Shown here: positions 53,136 through 61,509 of the stretch, one piece after another
How the letters are laid out: each line of letters starts with the position of its first letter
How positions within the stretch are numbered: the stretch's first letter is position 1
Source: Paragemmobacter kunshanensis
GTDB lineage: Bacteria > Pseudomonadota > Alphaproteobacteria > Rhodobacterales > Rhodobacteraceae
DNA: 64,000 nucleotides
Assembly (NCBI RefSeq): GCF_011059185.1
Contig: NZ_JAALFE010000004.1
Span: 62,001-126,000 of the forward strand
Reading direction: 5' to 3'
Translations under genes and position numbers: made by a program
Notes under the pieces: generated by a model
What the model was told of the DNA's origin: nothing
The model's database searches: none
What the model saw: only the letters and a program-made list of their open reading frames with translations

Positions 53136-54194
53136 ATGACCTCGCGCCGCTCTGTCCTTGCCGGCCTCGCCGCCCTCTGCCTGCCCGCGCCAAGCTGGGC
53201 CGATGTCGGCAATCCCCGCTTCCTCGCCGCCGCGAAACAGGGCGAAACCTACCGCCTCCACGGCCTCACCGCCGATGGCGAAAGCCTCTTCTCCCTGCCC
53301 CTGCCCGCAAGGGGCCATGCCGCCACCGCCCATCCCGACCAGCCCCTCGCCGTGGCCTTCGCCCGCCGCCCCGGCGTCTTCGCCCTTGTCCTCGATTGCC
53401 GCGATGGCCGCCTGATCTCCACCCTCACCCCGCCGCCGGGGCGGCAGTTCAACGGCCACGGCGCCTTTTCCGCCGATGGCGAAACCCTCTTCACCTCCGA
53501 AGTCATCGCCGAAACCTCCGAAGGCCGCATCGGCCTCTGGGAAACCCGCCGCTTCACCCGCATGGGCGAGGCCCCCTCCGGCGGCATCGGCCCGCATGAC
53601 GTAAGGCGCTTGGCCGATGGCAACCTCGTCATCGCCAATGGCGGCATCGCCACCGATCCGCGCGACCGCACGAAGCTCAACATCCCCGACATGCGCCCCA
53701 ACCTGACCCTGCTGTCACAGGATGGCGCGATCCTGGATCAGGCCGCGCTCGACCCCGCGCTGAACCGCAATTCCATCCGCCACCTCGCCCTTGCCCGCGA
53801 CGACCGCATCGCCTTTGCCATGCAATGGGAAGGCGACGCCGCCGAAGCCGTGCCGCTTCTGGGCCTCTGGTCCCCCGGCCAAGCCCCCACCCTTTGCCCC
53901 GCCCCGGAAACCGAACAACCCCGCATGCAGGGCTATGCAGGCTCCATCGCCGTGGCCACCGATGGCCGCATCGGCCTCACCTCGCCGCGCGGCGGGCTGG
54001 CGCAGGTCTTCGCCCCGGATGGCGGCTATCTCGCCAGCCATGCCCGCCCCGATATCTGCGGCCTCGCCGCGCTGCCCGATGGCGGCTTTCTCGCCAGCGA
54101 CGGGATGGGCGCGCTGCTGCGCATCACCGACGGGATGACCGCGCTGCAATCCCACGCCCTCGCCTGGGACAACCACATCGTCACCCTCGCCTGA
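53136..54194 (+). CDS. DUF1513 beta-propeller protein, Tat-exported
   Basis: A 352-residue protein. The N-terminus TSRRSVLAGLAAL is a twin-arginine signal, cut after about residue 22 (APSWA). The rest consists of propeller-like repeats (GHGAFSADGETLFTSE, PHDVRRLADGNLVIANGG, SIAVATDGRIGLTSPRGG, ICGLAALPDGGFLASDG). Its function is unknown; it closes the imelysin operon. Tat export suggests it folds, perhaps with a cofactor, before leaving the cytoplasm. Confidence 0.9.
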   Translation: MTSRRSVLAGLAALCLPAPSWADVGNPRFLAAAKQGETYRLHGLTADGESLFSLPLPARGHAATAHPDQPLAVAFARRPGVFALVLDCRDGRLISTLTPPPGRQFNGHGAFSADGETLFTSEVIAETSEGRIGLWETRRFTRMGEAPSGGIGPHDVRRLADGNLVIANGGIATDPRDRTKLNIPDMRPNLTLLSQDGAILDQAALDPALNRNSIRHLALARDDRIAFAMQWEGDAAEAVPLLGLWSPGQAPTLCPAPETEQPRMQGYAGSIAVATDGRIGLTSPRGGLAQVFAPDGGYLASHARPDICGLAALPDGGFLASDGMGALLRITDGMTALQSHALAWDNHIVTLA

Positions 54195-54244
54195 CCCTGC
54201 CCCCACGCCGAAACAGGCCGCGCGCGAAAGCGCTTCCATTTCCC

Positions 54245-54260
54245 ATACCATTCGGTCTAT
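54245..54260. promoter_or_regulatory. Probable AcuR operator
   Basis: ATACCATTCGGTCTAT, an imperfect palindrome (ACC/GGT core, ATA/TAT ends) 8 bp upstream of the acuR start. TetR regulators usually bind such sites next to their own gene. Likely autoregulation with acrylate as inducer (known for AcuR of R. sphaeroides). Confidence 0.55.
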
Positions 54261-54268
54261 TAAATGAC

Positions 54269-54916
54269 ATGCCCACCGATGCCGCCCCCCTTTCCCCTGC
54301 CCCTCCCCGCCCGCGCGGCCGTCCCGCCACGCCCCCCGACGCGGCCGAAGCCCGCCAGCGCCTGATCCGCGCGGGGCTGATCTTCCTGACGGAACGGGGC
54401 TATGGCGCCACCGCGCTGGAAGACATCCTGCGCAGCGCCGCCATCACCAAGGGGGCCTTCTACCACTATTTCGACAGCAAGGCCGATTTCGCCGAGGCGC
54501 TCATCTCGGCCTATCACGCCCATTTCGCCCGCAGGCTGGATCGCCGCCTGCTCGATCCCGGGCTTGCCCCGCTCGTCCGCCTCCGCGCCTTCACCGAAGA
54601 TGCCGAATCCGGCATGGCGCGGCACGGCTTCCGGCGCGGCTGCCTGATCGGCAATCTCGGGCAGGAAATGGGCGCGCTTCCCGAACCCTTCCGCGCCCGC
54701 CTGACCGATGTGCTGGCCGATTGGCAGGCCCGCACCGCCGCCTGCCTCACCCTCGCCCGCGATGATGGCACCCTCTCCCCCCACCATGATCCCGCGCTGC
54801 TGGCAGAATTCTTCTGGACAGGCTGGGAAGGCGCGGTCCTGCGCGCCAAGCTGGACGCCAGCCCCGCGCCCCTGCGCCGCTTCCGCCAGCAATTCTTCGC
54901 CCTCCTGACACAGTGA
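54269..54916 (+). CDS. acuR: TetR-family regulator AcuR
   Basis: A 215-residue TetR regulator with helix-turn-helix [31 protein letters not shown] (about 44-75) and a C-terminal ligand domain. AcuR represses acuI-dddL and responds to acrylate in Rhodobacter sphaeroides; the same gene order here supports the name. The N-terminus is Pro-rich and of uncertain start. acuI follows 19 bp downstream. Confidence 0.9.
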   Translation: MPTDAAPLSPAPPRPRGRPATPPDAAEARQRLIRAGLIFLTERGYGATALEDILRSAAITKGAFYHYFDSKADFAEALISAYHAHFARRLDRRLLDPGLAPLVRLRAFTEDAESGMARHGFRRGCLIGNLGQEMGALPEPFRARLTDVLADWQARTAACLTLARDDGTLSPHHDPALLAEFFWTGWEGAVLRAKLDASPAPLRRFRQQFFALLTQ

Positions 54917-54935
54917 TCCCAAGAAAGGCCTCCCG

Positions 54936-55928
54936 ATGTTCGACGCCATCCTGATCGAGAAAACCGAAACCGGCCAATCCGCCCGCCTCGCCCGGCTTTC
55001 CCCCGATCAGTTGCCGCAAGGTGACGTCGCCGTCGATGTCGGCTGGTCCACGCTGAACTACAAGGATGCGCTGGCCATCACCGGGGCCTCGCCCGTGGTG
55101 CGCAGCTTTCCCATGGTCCCGGGGATTGATCTGGCCGGGCGCGTCGCGGCCAGCGATCACCCCGATTTCCGCCCCGGAGACCGCGTGGTCCTGAACGGCT
55201 GGGGCGTCGGCGAACGCCATTGGGGCGGCCTTGCCGGGCAGGCCCGGCTGAATGGCGACTGGCTCATCCCCCTGCCCGAGACGCTTTCCACCCGCGCCGC
55301 CATGGCCATCGGCACGGCAGGCTATACCGCCATGCTCTGCGTGCTGGCGCTGGAACGCCACGGCATCACCCCCGCCTCGGGCGAGGTGGTGGTGACCGGC
55401 GCCGCGGGCGGCGTCGGCAGCATCGCCACCGCCCTGCTGGCCCGCCGCGGCTATCAGGTCGCCGCCGTCACCGGCCGCCCGGCCGAGGCCGACTATCTGC
55501 GCCACCTCGGCGCCGCCACCATCGTCGATAGGGCGGAACTCTCTGCCCCCGGCAAACCCCTGGCGCGCGAACGCTGGGCCGGGGCCGTCGATGTGGCTGG
55601 CGGCACCGTGCTGGCCAATGTGCTGGCAGCCATGCGCTATCGCGGCGTCGTCGCCGCCTGCGGCCTTGCCGCCGGGATGGACCTGCCCACCACCGTCGCC
55701 CCCTTCATCCTGCGCGGCGTGACCCTTGCCGGGATCGACAGCGTCATGTGCCCAAAACCCGAACGCATGGCCGCCTGGTCCCACCTCGCCCAGGAACTCG
55801 ACCTCGCGCTACTCGAAGGGATGACCACCGAAATCGCCCTTGGCGATGTCATCGCCACCGCCCCCGCCTTCCTCAAGGGCCAGATCCGCGGGCGGATCGT
55901 CGTGCCGCTCGATCCCGCCATCGCCTGA
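54936..55928 (+). CDS. acuI: Acrylyl-CoA reductase AcuI
   Basis: A 330-residue medium-chain dehydrogenase/reductase of the YhdH/AcuI group: [22 protein letters not shown], and the NADPH-binding [20 protein letters not shown]. AcuI reduces toxic acryloyl-CoA (from DMSP-derived acrylate) to propionyl-CoA. It lies between acuR and dddL, 19 and 7 bp away, in one operon. Confidence 0.94.
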   Translation: MFDAILIEKTETGQSARLARLSPDQLPQGDVAVDVGWSTLNYKDALAITGASPVVRSFPMVPGIDLAGRVAASDHPDFRPGDRVVLNGWGVGERHWGGLAGQARLNGDWLIPLPETLSTRAAMAIGTAGYTAMLCVLALERHGITPASGEVVVTGAAGGVGSIATALLARRGYQVAAVTGRPAEADYLRHLGAATIVDRAELSAPGKPLARERWAGAVDVAGGTVLANVLAAMRYRGVVAACGLAAGMDLPTTVAPFILRGVTLAGIDSVMCPKPERMAAWSHLAQELDLALLEGMTTEIALGDVIATAPAFLKGQIRGRIVVPLDPAIA

Positions 55929-55935
55929 TCCCGCC

Positions 55936-56583
55936 ATGACCGGAGCAGAACCAACCAAAGCCACGCCCGAATGGCTGGCCCTGCTGGCCGCCTTCGACGC
56001 GGCCTATGGCCAGGCCGCCGATGCGGGCAGCGCCCCCATCGCCGATCACACCGCCCGCCTGCGGCAGGCCCTCGCCCGCGTGCAGGCGGGCCCGCCCCGC
56101 CTTTCCCCGCGCCCCGCCGCCGACAAGCCCGTCACCCGCTGGCTGCCAGCCGCCCTTGCCGCCGCCACCCGCGGCCCCTTTGCCGACATGGCCATGGCCC
56201 TTCTCGCCGTGGCCGACCGGCTGACCTGGGAATACGGCTATGCTTCCCTGCCCGAAGCCCTCGCCCGCGACTACGCCTATTGCGAAATCCTCGGCCCCCA
56301 GGGGCCGATCCTTGCCGATGACCTGATCCTTGGCCTTGTCCTCTTTGCCCCCGGCACGCATTACCCGCCGCATCACCACAAGGGGATCGAGGAAAGCTAC
56401 CTCGCCCTTTCGGGCCGCTGGTCGCAGAACCATGCCGCCAGTCACGCCCCCGGCAGCCTCGTGTTCAATCCTCCCGCGACGGAACATGAAATCACCACCG
56501 GCAGCGCAGGCCCCTGCTTGCTGGCCTATGGCTGGCTGGGCGATCCCCGGCGCCTTGCCGCGCCCGGGATGGTGCTGTCCTGA
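55936..56583 (+). CDS. dddL: DMSP lyase DddL
   Basis: A 215-residue cupin enzyme that splits dimethylsulfoniopropionate into DMS and acrylate. The metal-binding cupin motif is HYPPHHHKGIEESY (142-155), with a second His near 184 (ATEHEI). Start MTGAEPTKA at 55936 follows the acuI stop by 7 bp. The operon acuR-acuI-dddL is the one known from R. sphaeroides. No second lyase is present. Confidence 0.93.
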   Translation: MTGAEPTKATPEWLALLAAFDAAYGQAADAGSAPIADHTARLRQALARVQAGPPRLSPRPAADKPVTRWLPAALAAATRGPFADMAMALLAVADRLTWEYGYASLPEALARDYAYCEILGPQGPILADDLILGLVLFAPGTHYPPHHHKGIEESYLALSGRWSQNHAASHAPGSLVFNPPATEHEITTGSAGPCLLAYGWLGDPRRLAAPGMVLS

Positions 56584-56598
56584 TCCCCGCGCGCGCCC

Positions 56599-58686
56599 TC
56601 AGGCGTTCAGATCCTGCAACAGGCGGCCATGCTTGCGCACCTCGGTCAGCACCTGCTCAAAGGTGGTGACGCCACGCCCGCGCAGCATGGTCAGCATCTT
56701 CAGAAAGGCATCCGCCGTCGCCACTGCGTCACCCAGCGCGGTATGCCGCGCCTCTTCCGAAATCGTGATACCCAGCCGATGCGTCAGCGCATCCAGCGAA
56801 TGTTCCTCATGCTGGCTGAACACCACCGCCGACAGCAGCACCGTATCCAGGATCGGCATGTCGAACCGCTTGCCGATGGCCCCTTCGGCGCGGCGCAGGA
56901 AGGTCATGTCGAAGGGCGCGTTATGCGCCACAAGAACCGACCCTTCGGCAAAGCGATGGAACCGCGCCAGCGCCTCGGTCACGCCGGGCGCATCGACGAC
57001 CATCGCATCCGAAATCCCATGCACCGCCGATGACGAAGGCGGAATCGCCCGCCCCGGATTGACCAGCGTGTTGAACACCTCGCCCTCGACCCGCCGCCCG
57101 TTCACCACCCGCACCGCCGCGATCTGCACGATCTCGTCGCCCTGATGCGGCATCAGCCCCGTCGTCTCGGTGTCGAAGATCACATAGGTCAGCGCATCCA
57201 GCCCGCTCTTCAGCACATGCCCGCGCTTTTCCTGCGCCAGCAGGTCGAAATCATAGGTCACCCGCCGCACGATCGGCTCGGGCCGCCGCACCGCCCGCCG
57301 CGCCTGCAGGATCGGCAGGCACAGCGCCTCGCGCCCGTCGGCCTGTGTCTCGGGCCAGATATCGGTGGCATGTTCGGCCAGGAAACTGCGCCCCGTGGTG
57401 CTGTCGGGCAGGGCCGGATCAAGCGGCCGGTCCAGCAGCCGCTCCAGCGCCGCCACCGTCAGCGCGGGCCCCGTCCACAGGATCCGCAGCGACGCCCCGC
57501 CAAATTCCTCGTCCAGCCGCAGCTCCAGATCCCCCACCCCGGGCCGCGCCGCGATCTCGGCGCAAAGCAGCGCCGCCAGCCCGACCAGTTCATAGGCATT
57601 GCACCCGATCATCAGCGCGCCGGGCGTCACCCGGATCGCCTGCCCCGCCCGCTCCACCCGCGCCTTGATGCCGTCCAGCACATCCTCGCCCCGCAGCATC
57701 GCATAGGGCAGCGTCTCGGGCCGCCGCTCCTGATTGCTGCGCGCGATCTCCTGCACCGTGGCGACAAGCCCCGCCACTTCCGCCTCCATCGCCCGCACCA
57801 GCGCCGCATCCCCGCCCTCGGCGGCGGCCCCGCTGATCGTCACGATCCCCGCCACCGACCGGCTGATCCGCTCCAGCGCCTCGGCGATAAAGGCCTCCCG
57901 CCGGGCCGAGACGGCGAAATCCTGCGTCACGTCCCGCAGCGTCAGCACATAGCCCGGCGCCTCGCCCTCTCCGGCCAGAAGCCGCATGCGCCCCGCCAGC
58001 AAGGCCCGCCCCTGCACCGCCGTGCACAGCAGATCCGATGCCGCATCCCCCGCGCCCGTCTCGCGCAGGCGGCGATAGGCATCCTGCAACGGCCCCTCAC
58101 GCAGATAGCCAAAGACGCTGCGCGCCAGCCCCGGCTGATCCGCCACATCCAGACTGCCCGCCCCCAGAAACTCCGCCGCCTGGCTGTTGTAGAAGACAAG
58201 CTGATGATCCGCCGCGCAGATCATCACCCCCACCGGCACATCCGACAGCAGCAATTCCAGCCGCGCCTTCTCGGCGGTCAGCCGCGCCGTCTCGCGCCCG
58301 ATGGCCTCGGCCAGCGCGCTGCGCGTCTCGGCCAGCGTATCGGCGGCGGCACTCGCCGCCGGGGCCAGATCGCCCAGATACTTCGCCACCTCTGTCTCCA
58401 GCGGGCGAACCACATCCGAATGCGCCCGCGCCCGCAGCGCCCCGGCCAAAAGGTCGATGGGCCGCGCCACGTTCTTGTCGAACAGGAACCACACCCAGAC
58501 GATAAGCCCAAGGCTCGCAAATCCCGCCACCGTGCCGATCTGCACCAGCGCGCTCATCTCGCCCGCCAGCGCCGGAAAGCGCGTCACCGCAAACCAAAGG
58601 CCCAGCCCGATCGCGGCCAGCGTGCCCCCCGCCAGCGCGGCAAAGAACAGCAATATCCGCAGCCGCAGGCTCAGCCGGGCGATCAC
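56599..58686 (-). CDS. Sensor-kinase-like protein fused to a DnaQ-type 3'-5' exonuclease
   Basis: A 695-residue protein with two membrane helices (about 10-33 and 47-69), a HAMP-like linker, a PAS domain (about 140-258), a region shaped like a kinase core (260-465) and a C-terminal DEDDh exonuclease (500-690). Exonuclease residues are complete: FDTETTG (Asp505, Glu507), HNAPFD (Asp593), HTALGD (His648, Asp653). The position of the phospho-acceptor His (AFIAEALERI) has none, and ATP-binding motifs are not clear, so the kinase part is degenerate. The response regulator gene overlaps it by 4 bp. Confidence 0.88.
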   Translation of the reverse strand: MIARLSLRLRILLFFAALAGGTLAAIGLGLWFAVTRFPALAGEMSALVQIGTVAGFASLGLIVWVWFLFDKNVARPIDLLAGALRARAHSDVVRPLETEVAKYLGDLAPAASAAADTLAETRSALAEAIGRETARLTAEKARLELLLSDVPVGVMICAADHQLVFYNSQAAEFLGAGSLDVADQPGLARSVFGYLREGPLQDAYRRLRETGAGDAASDLLCTAVQGRALLAGRMRLLAGEGEAPGYVLTLRDVTQDFAVSARREAFIAEALERISRSVAGIVTISGAAAEGGDAALVRAMEAEVAGLVATVQEIARSNQERRPETLPYAMLRGEDVLDGIKARVERAGQAIRVTPGALMIGCNAYELVGLAALLCAEIAARPGVGDLELRLDEEFGGASLRILWTGPALTVAALERLLDRPLDPALPDSTTGRSFLAEHATDIWPETQADGREALCLPILQARRAVRRPEPIVRRVTYDFDLLAQEKRGHVLKSGLDALTYVIFDTETTGLMPHQGDEIVQIAAVRVVNGRRVEGEVFNTLVNPGRAIPPSSSAVHGISDAMVVDAPGVTEALARFHRFAEGSVLVAHNAPFDMTFLRRAEGAIGKRFDMPILDTVLLSAVVFSQHEEHSLDALTHRLGITISEEARHTALGDAVATADAFLKMLTMLRGRGVTTFEQVLTEVRKHGRLLQDLNA

Positions 58687-59078
58687 ATCGGATCCCCCCC
58701 GGCCATGATCCGCCGGATCTCGCCGCGCAAGGTGCCCAGATCGAAGGGCTTGGTCACGAACCCATCCGCCCCCAGCGCCATCGCCTTGCGCTTCTCCAGC
58801 GCCGATCCCCGCGCGGTCATCATCACCACCTTCACATCCGACAACGCCGGATCCAGCCGGATCTCCTGACAGATCTCATAGCCCGAAACCGAAGGCAGCA
58901 TGATGTCCAGCAGCACCACCTCGGGGTGGCGATTGCGGATGAAGGGCAGCGCCTCCGCCCCATCGGCCACCCGCGCATGGCCGTAACCCTCGCGCTTGAC
59001 GACATATTCCAGCGCGACCGCGATATTGTCCTCGTCCTCGACGATCAGGACAAGCGGCTCTCTCTTCGCCTCACCCAT
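58683..59078 (-). CDS. Single-domain response regulator
   Basis: A 131-residue receiver: acidic pair in VEDED (14-16), phospho-acceptor Asp58 (LLDIML), Thr88 (MMTAR), Lys110 (VTKPFD). No output domain. It overlaps the membrane-protein gene upstream (TGATG) and the sensor-exonuclease gene downstream by 4 bp. It may be a phosphorelay or diffusible regulator for this locus; its kinase could be encoded elsewhere, since the linked sensor lacks the His. Confidence 0.92.
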   Translation of the reverse strand: MGEAKREPLVLIVEDEDNIAVALEYVVKREGYGHARVADGAEALPFIRNRHPEVVLLDIMLPSVSGYEICQEIRLDPALSDVKVVMMTARGSALEKRKAMALGADGFVTKPFDLGTLRGEIRRIMAGGDPM

Positions 59079-59602
59079 CAGTCAGACCTCCGGCAGGCCA
59101 CGACGCCCAGTTGATCTCCCTCGGCAAGGGCGGCCCATTCGCCGCCCTCCAGTTCACCCGCGTCACTGATCCGCACACCTTCCACCAGCCGCACCGACCG
59201 CATCCCCGCGCAGTCCACCACGACCAGCCCCTGCTCCACCCCGCGCCAGCGCGCAAAGGCATAGACATCGGCCATCACCAGATCGTCCTTCGCCGGATGC
59301 CGCGCCAGGGTGCGGCTGTCCATCGCCAGAAACCGCGTCACCAGCGGCGCGACAAAGGTCCATGGCCGCAGCGCCTGCGGATTGTCATCCGCCCAGACCA
59401 CCTCCACCCCCGCCGGCAATTCGCCCGACACGCGCGAGAACCAGCTGTATTCGTTCCAGGCCGTGAAGCCGATCAGCCCCAGCCCCGCCGCCGCCGGCAC
59501 GATCCATTTCGGCAGCCGGTCCCGCGTCACCTTGCGCAGCATCATGGCGATGCCTGCAAAGGCCACCGCCGCCACGATCGCTGCCAGCAATTCCAGACCC
59601 AT
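59078..59602 (-). CDS. Hypothetical membrane-anchored protein
   Basis: A 174-residue protein with two N-terminal hydrophobic helices (about 4-24 and 35-54) and a soluble domain (WADDNPQALRPWTFVAPLVTRFLAMD, ...DLVMADVYAFARW). I do not recognise it by name. The start MGLELLAAIV at 59602 has GGTGG upstream; the longer frame overlaps the DUF294 gene more. It is one of a coupled row of genes between the DUF294 protein and the response regulator. Confidence 0.72.
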   Translation of the reverse strand: MGLELLAAIVAAVAFAGIAMMLRKVTRDRLPKWIVPAAAGLGLIGFTAWNEYSWFSRVSGELPAGVEVVWADDNPQALRPWTFVAPLVTRFLAMDSRTLARHPAKDDLVMADVYAFARWRGVEQGLVVVDCAGMRSVRLVEGVRISDAGELEGGEWAALAEGDQLGVVACRRSD

Positions 59603-59612
59603 TCCGCCACCC

Positions 59613-61436
59613 TCAACTTCTTGCGCCGCGGGCCTGGCCCACGGCGGATTGCATCGTCCGCACCACGACAAAGGCGTCGCGCAGATGGGACCTCTCGAAA
59701 TCGGACAGGTCCGACAGCGACAGGAAATTGTCAGGCTTCTCGCCCTGGCGCACCTGCTGGGCCTGATGCTCCAGCCGCGTCCGCGCGATCAGGTCATAGG
59801 CCTCGATCAGGTCGCGCGCGCCGGAGGGTGAAATCACCCCGGCCTCCGCCGCCGCCTCCAGCCGCGCGCGGGTATTCACCGCCCCGAACCGTCCGATCAG
59901 CGCATAGACCCGGCCCAGATCGGTGACCGGCACCACGCCGTTATGCTTCAGGTCGATATGGTTCTTGTGCTCGCCCGACCGGATCGTCGCAAAACCGCGG
60001 AGCAGGCCCAGCGGCGGCGCATGCTTCAGCGAATTCTGCACCATATGCGCGACAAAGATCGAATTCTTCGACGCCATCGCCAGCGTATCGTCCTGCAAGG
60101 CCCGGAACAGCGCAGGCTCCCCCCCGATGGGCCGCAGGTCGAACATGACCGAGGCCAGCATCTGCGCCATCGGATCGGGCGTCGCCACCCATCCCGCGAA
60201 ATAGTCCCGCCACACCCGCAGCGGCTGGCACCAGCGCGGATTGGTGGCCATCATGTCGCCCGGGCAATAGACATAGCCGCAGGCATCCAGCCCGTCCGAC
60301 ACGAACTTCGCCAGCGCCGCGAAATAGGGCATGTCCTCGGGCCCGGCCTCGTCCGACAGGATCAGGCAATTGTCCTGATCCGAAACACCCGTCTGCTCCT
60401 GCCGCCCCTGCGATCCGCAGGCCAGCCAGAGATAGGGCACCGGCGCCGGCCCCAGCGCCTGCTCGGCCAGCGCCAGCAGCCGCCGCGTCACCGTATCGGC
60501 GATATCGGTGATCAGCCGCGTCACCACCTCATGCGCGTGATGCGCGCCGACCAGCTGCAACAGCAGCCGCGGAATGCGCGCCGTCACCGCGGCCAGTTCC
60601 GCCACATCCACAGCCACAGCCGCATCGCGCACGAACTGCGCCGATGACACCGCCTGGAACCGCGTCAGATCGGTCTGCGTCACCATGCCGACCAGCGTGC
60701 CATTCTCCACCACCGGCAGATGCCCGATCCGCCGCTCCAGCATGATGTGCAGCACATCCGATCCCAGCGCCGAAGGCGGCAGCACCACCGGATCGCGCGT
60801 CATCACCTCGGCCACCGCCGCATCGGGCGACAGCCCCTCGGCCAGCACCTTGTTGGTGAAATCCCGCACCGTCACAAGGCCTGCAAAGCGCCCGGCCTCG
60901 GTCACGCCCAGGCTCGATACCCGGTTGTCGCGCATCACCCCGGCCGCCACCCTGATGGGCGTTTCGGCAGGCACCGTGATCGGCTCATGCGCCATCAGGC
61001 GCTCCACCTTCTGCGCGGTCAGCTCCGCCTCGCGATGCTCGCCCCCGCGCCCGCGATGGAAGAACCGCTCGAAGGACGGATGATCCACCATCATGCGCCG
61101 GAACTCGGCCACCGGCAGCATCAGCAGAACCGAATCCTGCGTCACCCGCGCCGTCGTCACCGCCAGCCCGTCGCGCATCAATCCGCGTTCACCGAAGCTG
61201 TTGCGCGGGCCGAGCAGGGACACGATCCCCCCCGAAGGCTCCAGCACCTCCACCGCGCCGCGCTTCACAAGATACAGGCCCTTCAGCGGCTCCCCCGCGT
61301 GATAGACCTCTTCCCCCGCGGCATAGTCCCTGCGGCTGAAGGAACCGGCGACACGCGCCAACTCGTCCTGCGGCAGGCCATCATAGGGATGCACCGTCTC
61401 CAGAAAGCCCATGATCGTCTTCAGGCTCTCGTCCAT
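59613..61436 (-). CDS. cNMP-binding / CBS / DUF294 nucleotidyltransferase-like protein
   Basis: A 607-residue soluble protein with a cyclic-nucleotide-binding-like domain (about 10-130), two CBS domains (about 145-265), a DUF294 nucleotidyltransferase-like domain with GSQGRQE (341-347) and DQD (353-355), and a DUF294 C-terminal domain (about 450-600). It resembles regulatory GlnD/CBS proteins beside acetate-type sodium symporters in Vibrio and Pseudomonas. The start is 61436 with AGGGG upstream; an ATG at 61466 is an alternative. A transcription terminator separates it from the symporter gene. Confidence 0.9.
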   Translation of the reverse strand: MDESLKTIMGFLETVHPYDGLPQDELARVAGSFSRRDYAAGEEVYHAGEPLKGLYLVKRGAVEVLEPSGGIVSLLGPRNSFGERGLMRDGLAVTTARVTQDSVLLMLPVAEFRRMMVDHPSFERFFHRGRGGEHREAELTAQKVERLMAHEPITVPAETPIRVAAGVMRDNRVSSLGVTEAGRFAGLVTVRDFTNKVLAEGLSPDAAVAEVMTRDPVVLPPSALGSDVLHIMLERRIGHLPVVENGTLVGMVTQTDLTRFQAVSSAQFVRDAAVAVDVAELAAVTARIPRLLLQLVGAHHAHEVVTRLITDIADTVTRRLLALAEQALGPAPVPYLWLACGSQGRQEQTGVSDQDNCLILSDEAGPEDMPYFAALAKFVSDGLDACGYVYCPGDMMATNPRWCQPLRVWRDYFAGWVATPDPMAQMLASVMFDLRPIGGEPALFRALQDDTLAMASKNSIFVAHMVQNSLKHAPPLGLLRGFATIRSGEHKNHIDLKHNGVVPVTDLGRVYALIGRFGAVNTRARLEAAAEAGVISPSGARDLIEAYDLIARTRLEHQAQQVRQGEKPDNFLSLSDLSDFERSHLRDAFVVVRTMQSAVGQARGARS

Positions 61437-61474
61437 GCTGCGCCCCTGATCATCCCTTTCCGGCATCGGATGGA

Positions 61475-61500
61475 AAGGCCCCGGCAACCGCCGGGGCCTT
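61475..61500 (-). terminator. Terminator after the symporter gene
   Basis: Perfect 10-bp stem (61475-61484 with 61491-61500) with a 6-nt loop; on the minus strand the stem ends in TT followed by TCC. It lies 10 bp after the symporter stop and should partly separate it from the DUF294 gene. Confidence 0.7.
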
Positions 61501-61509
61501 CCTGTTCGC

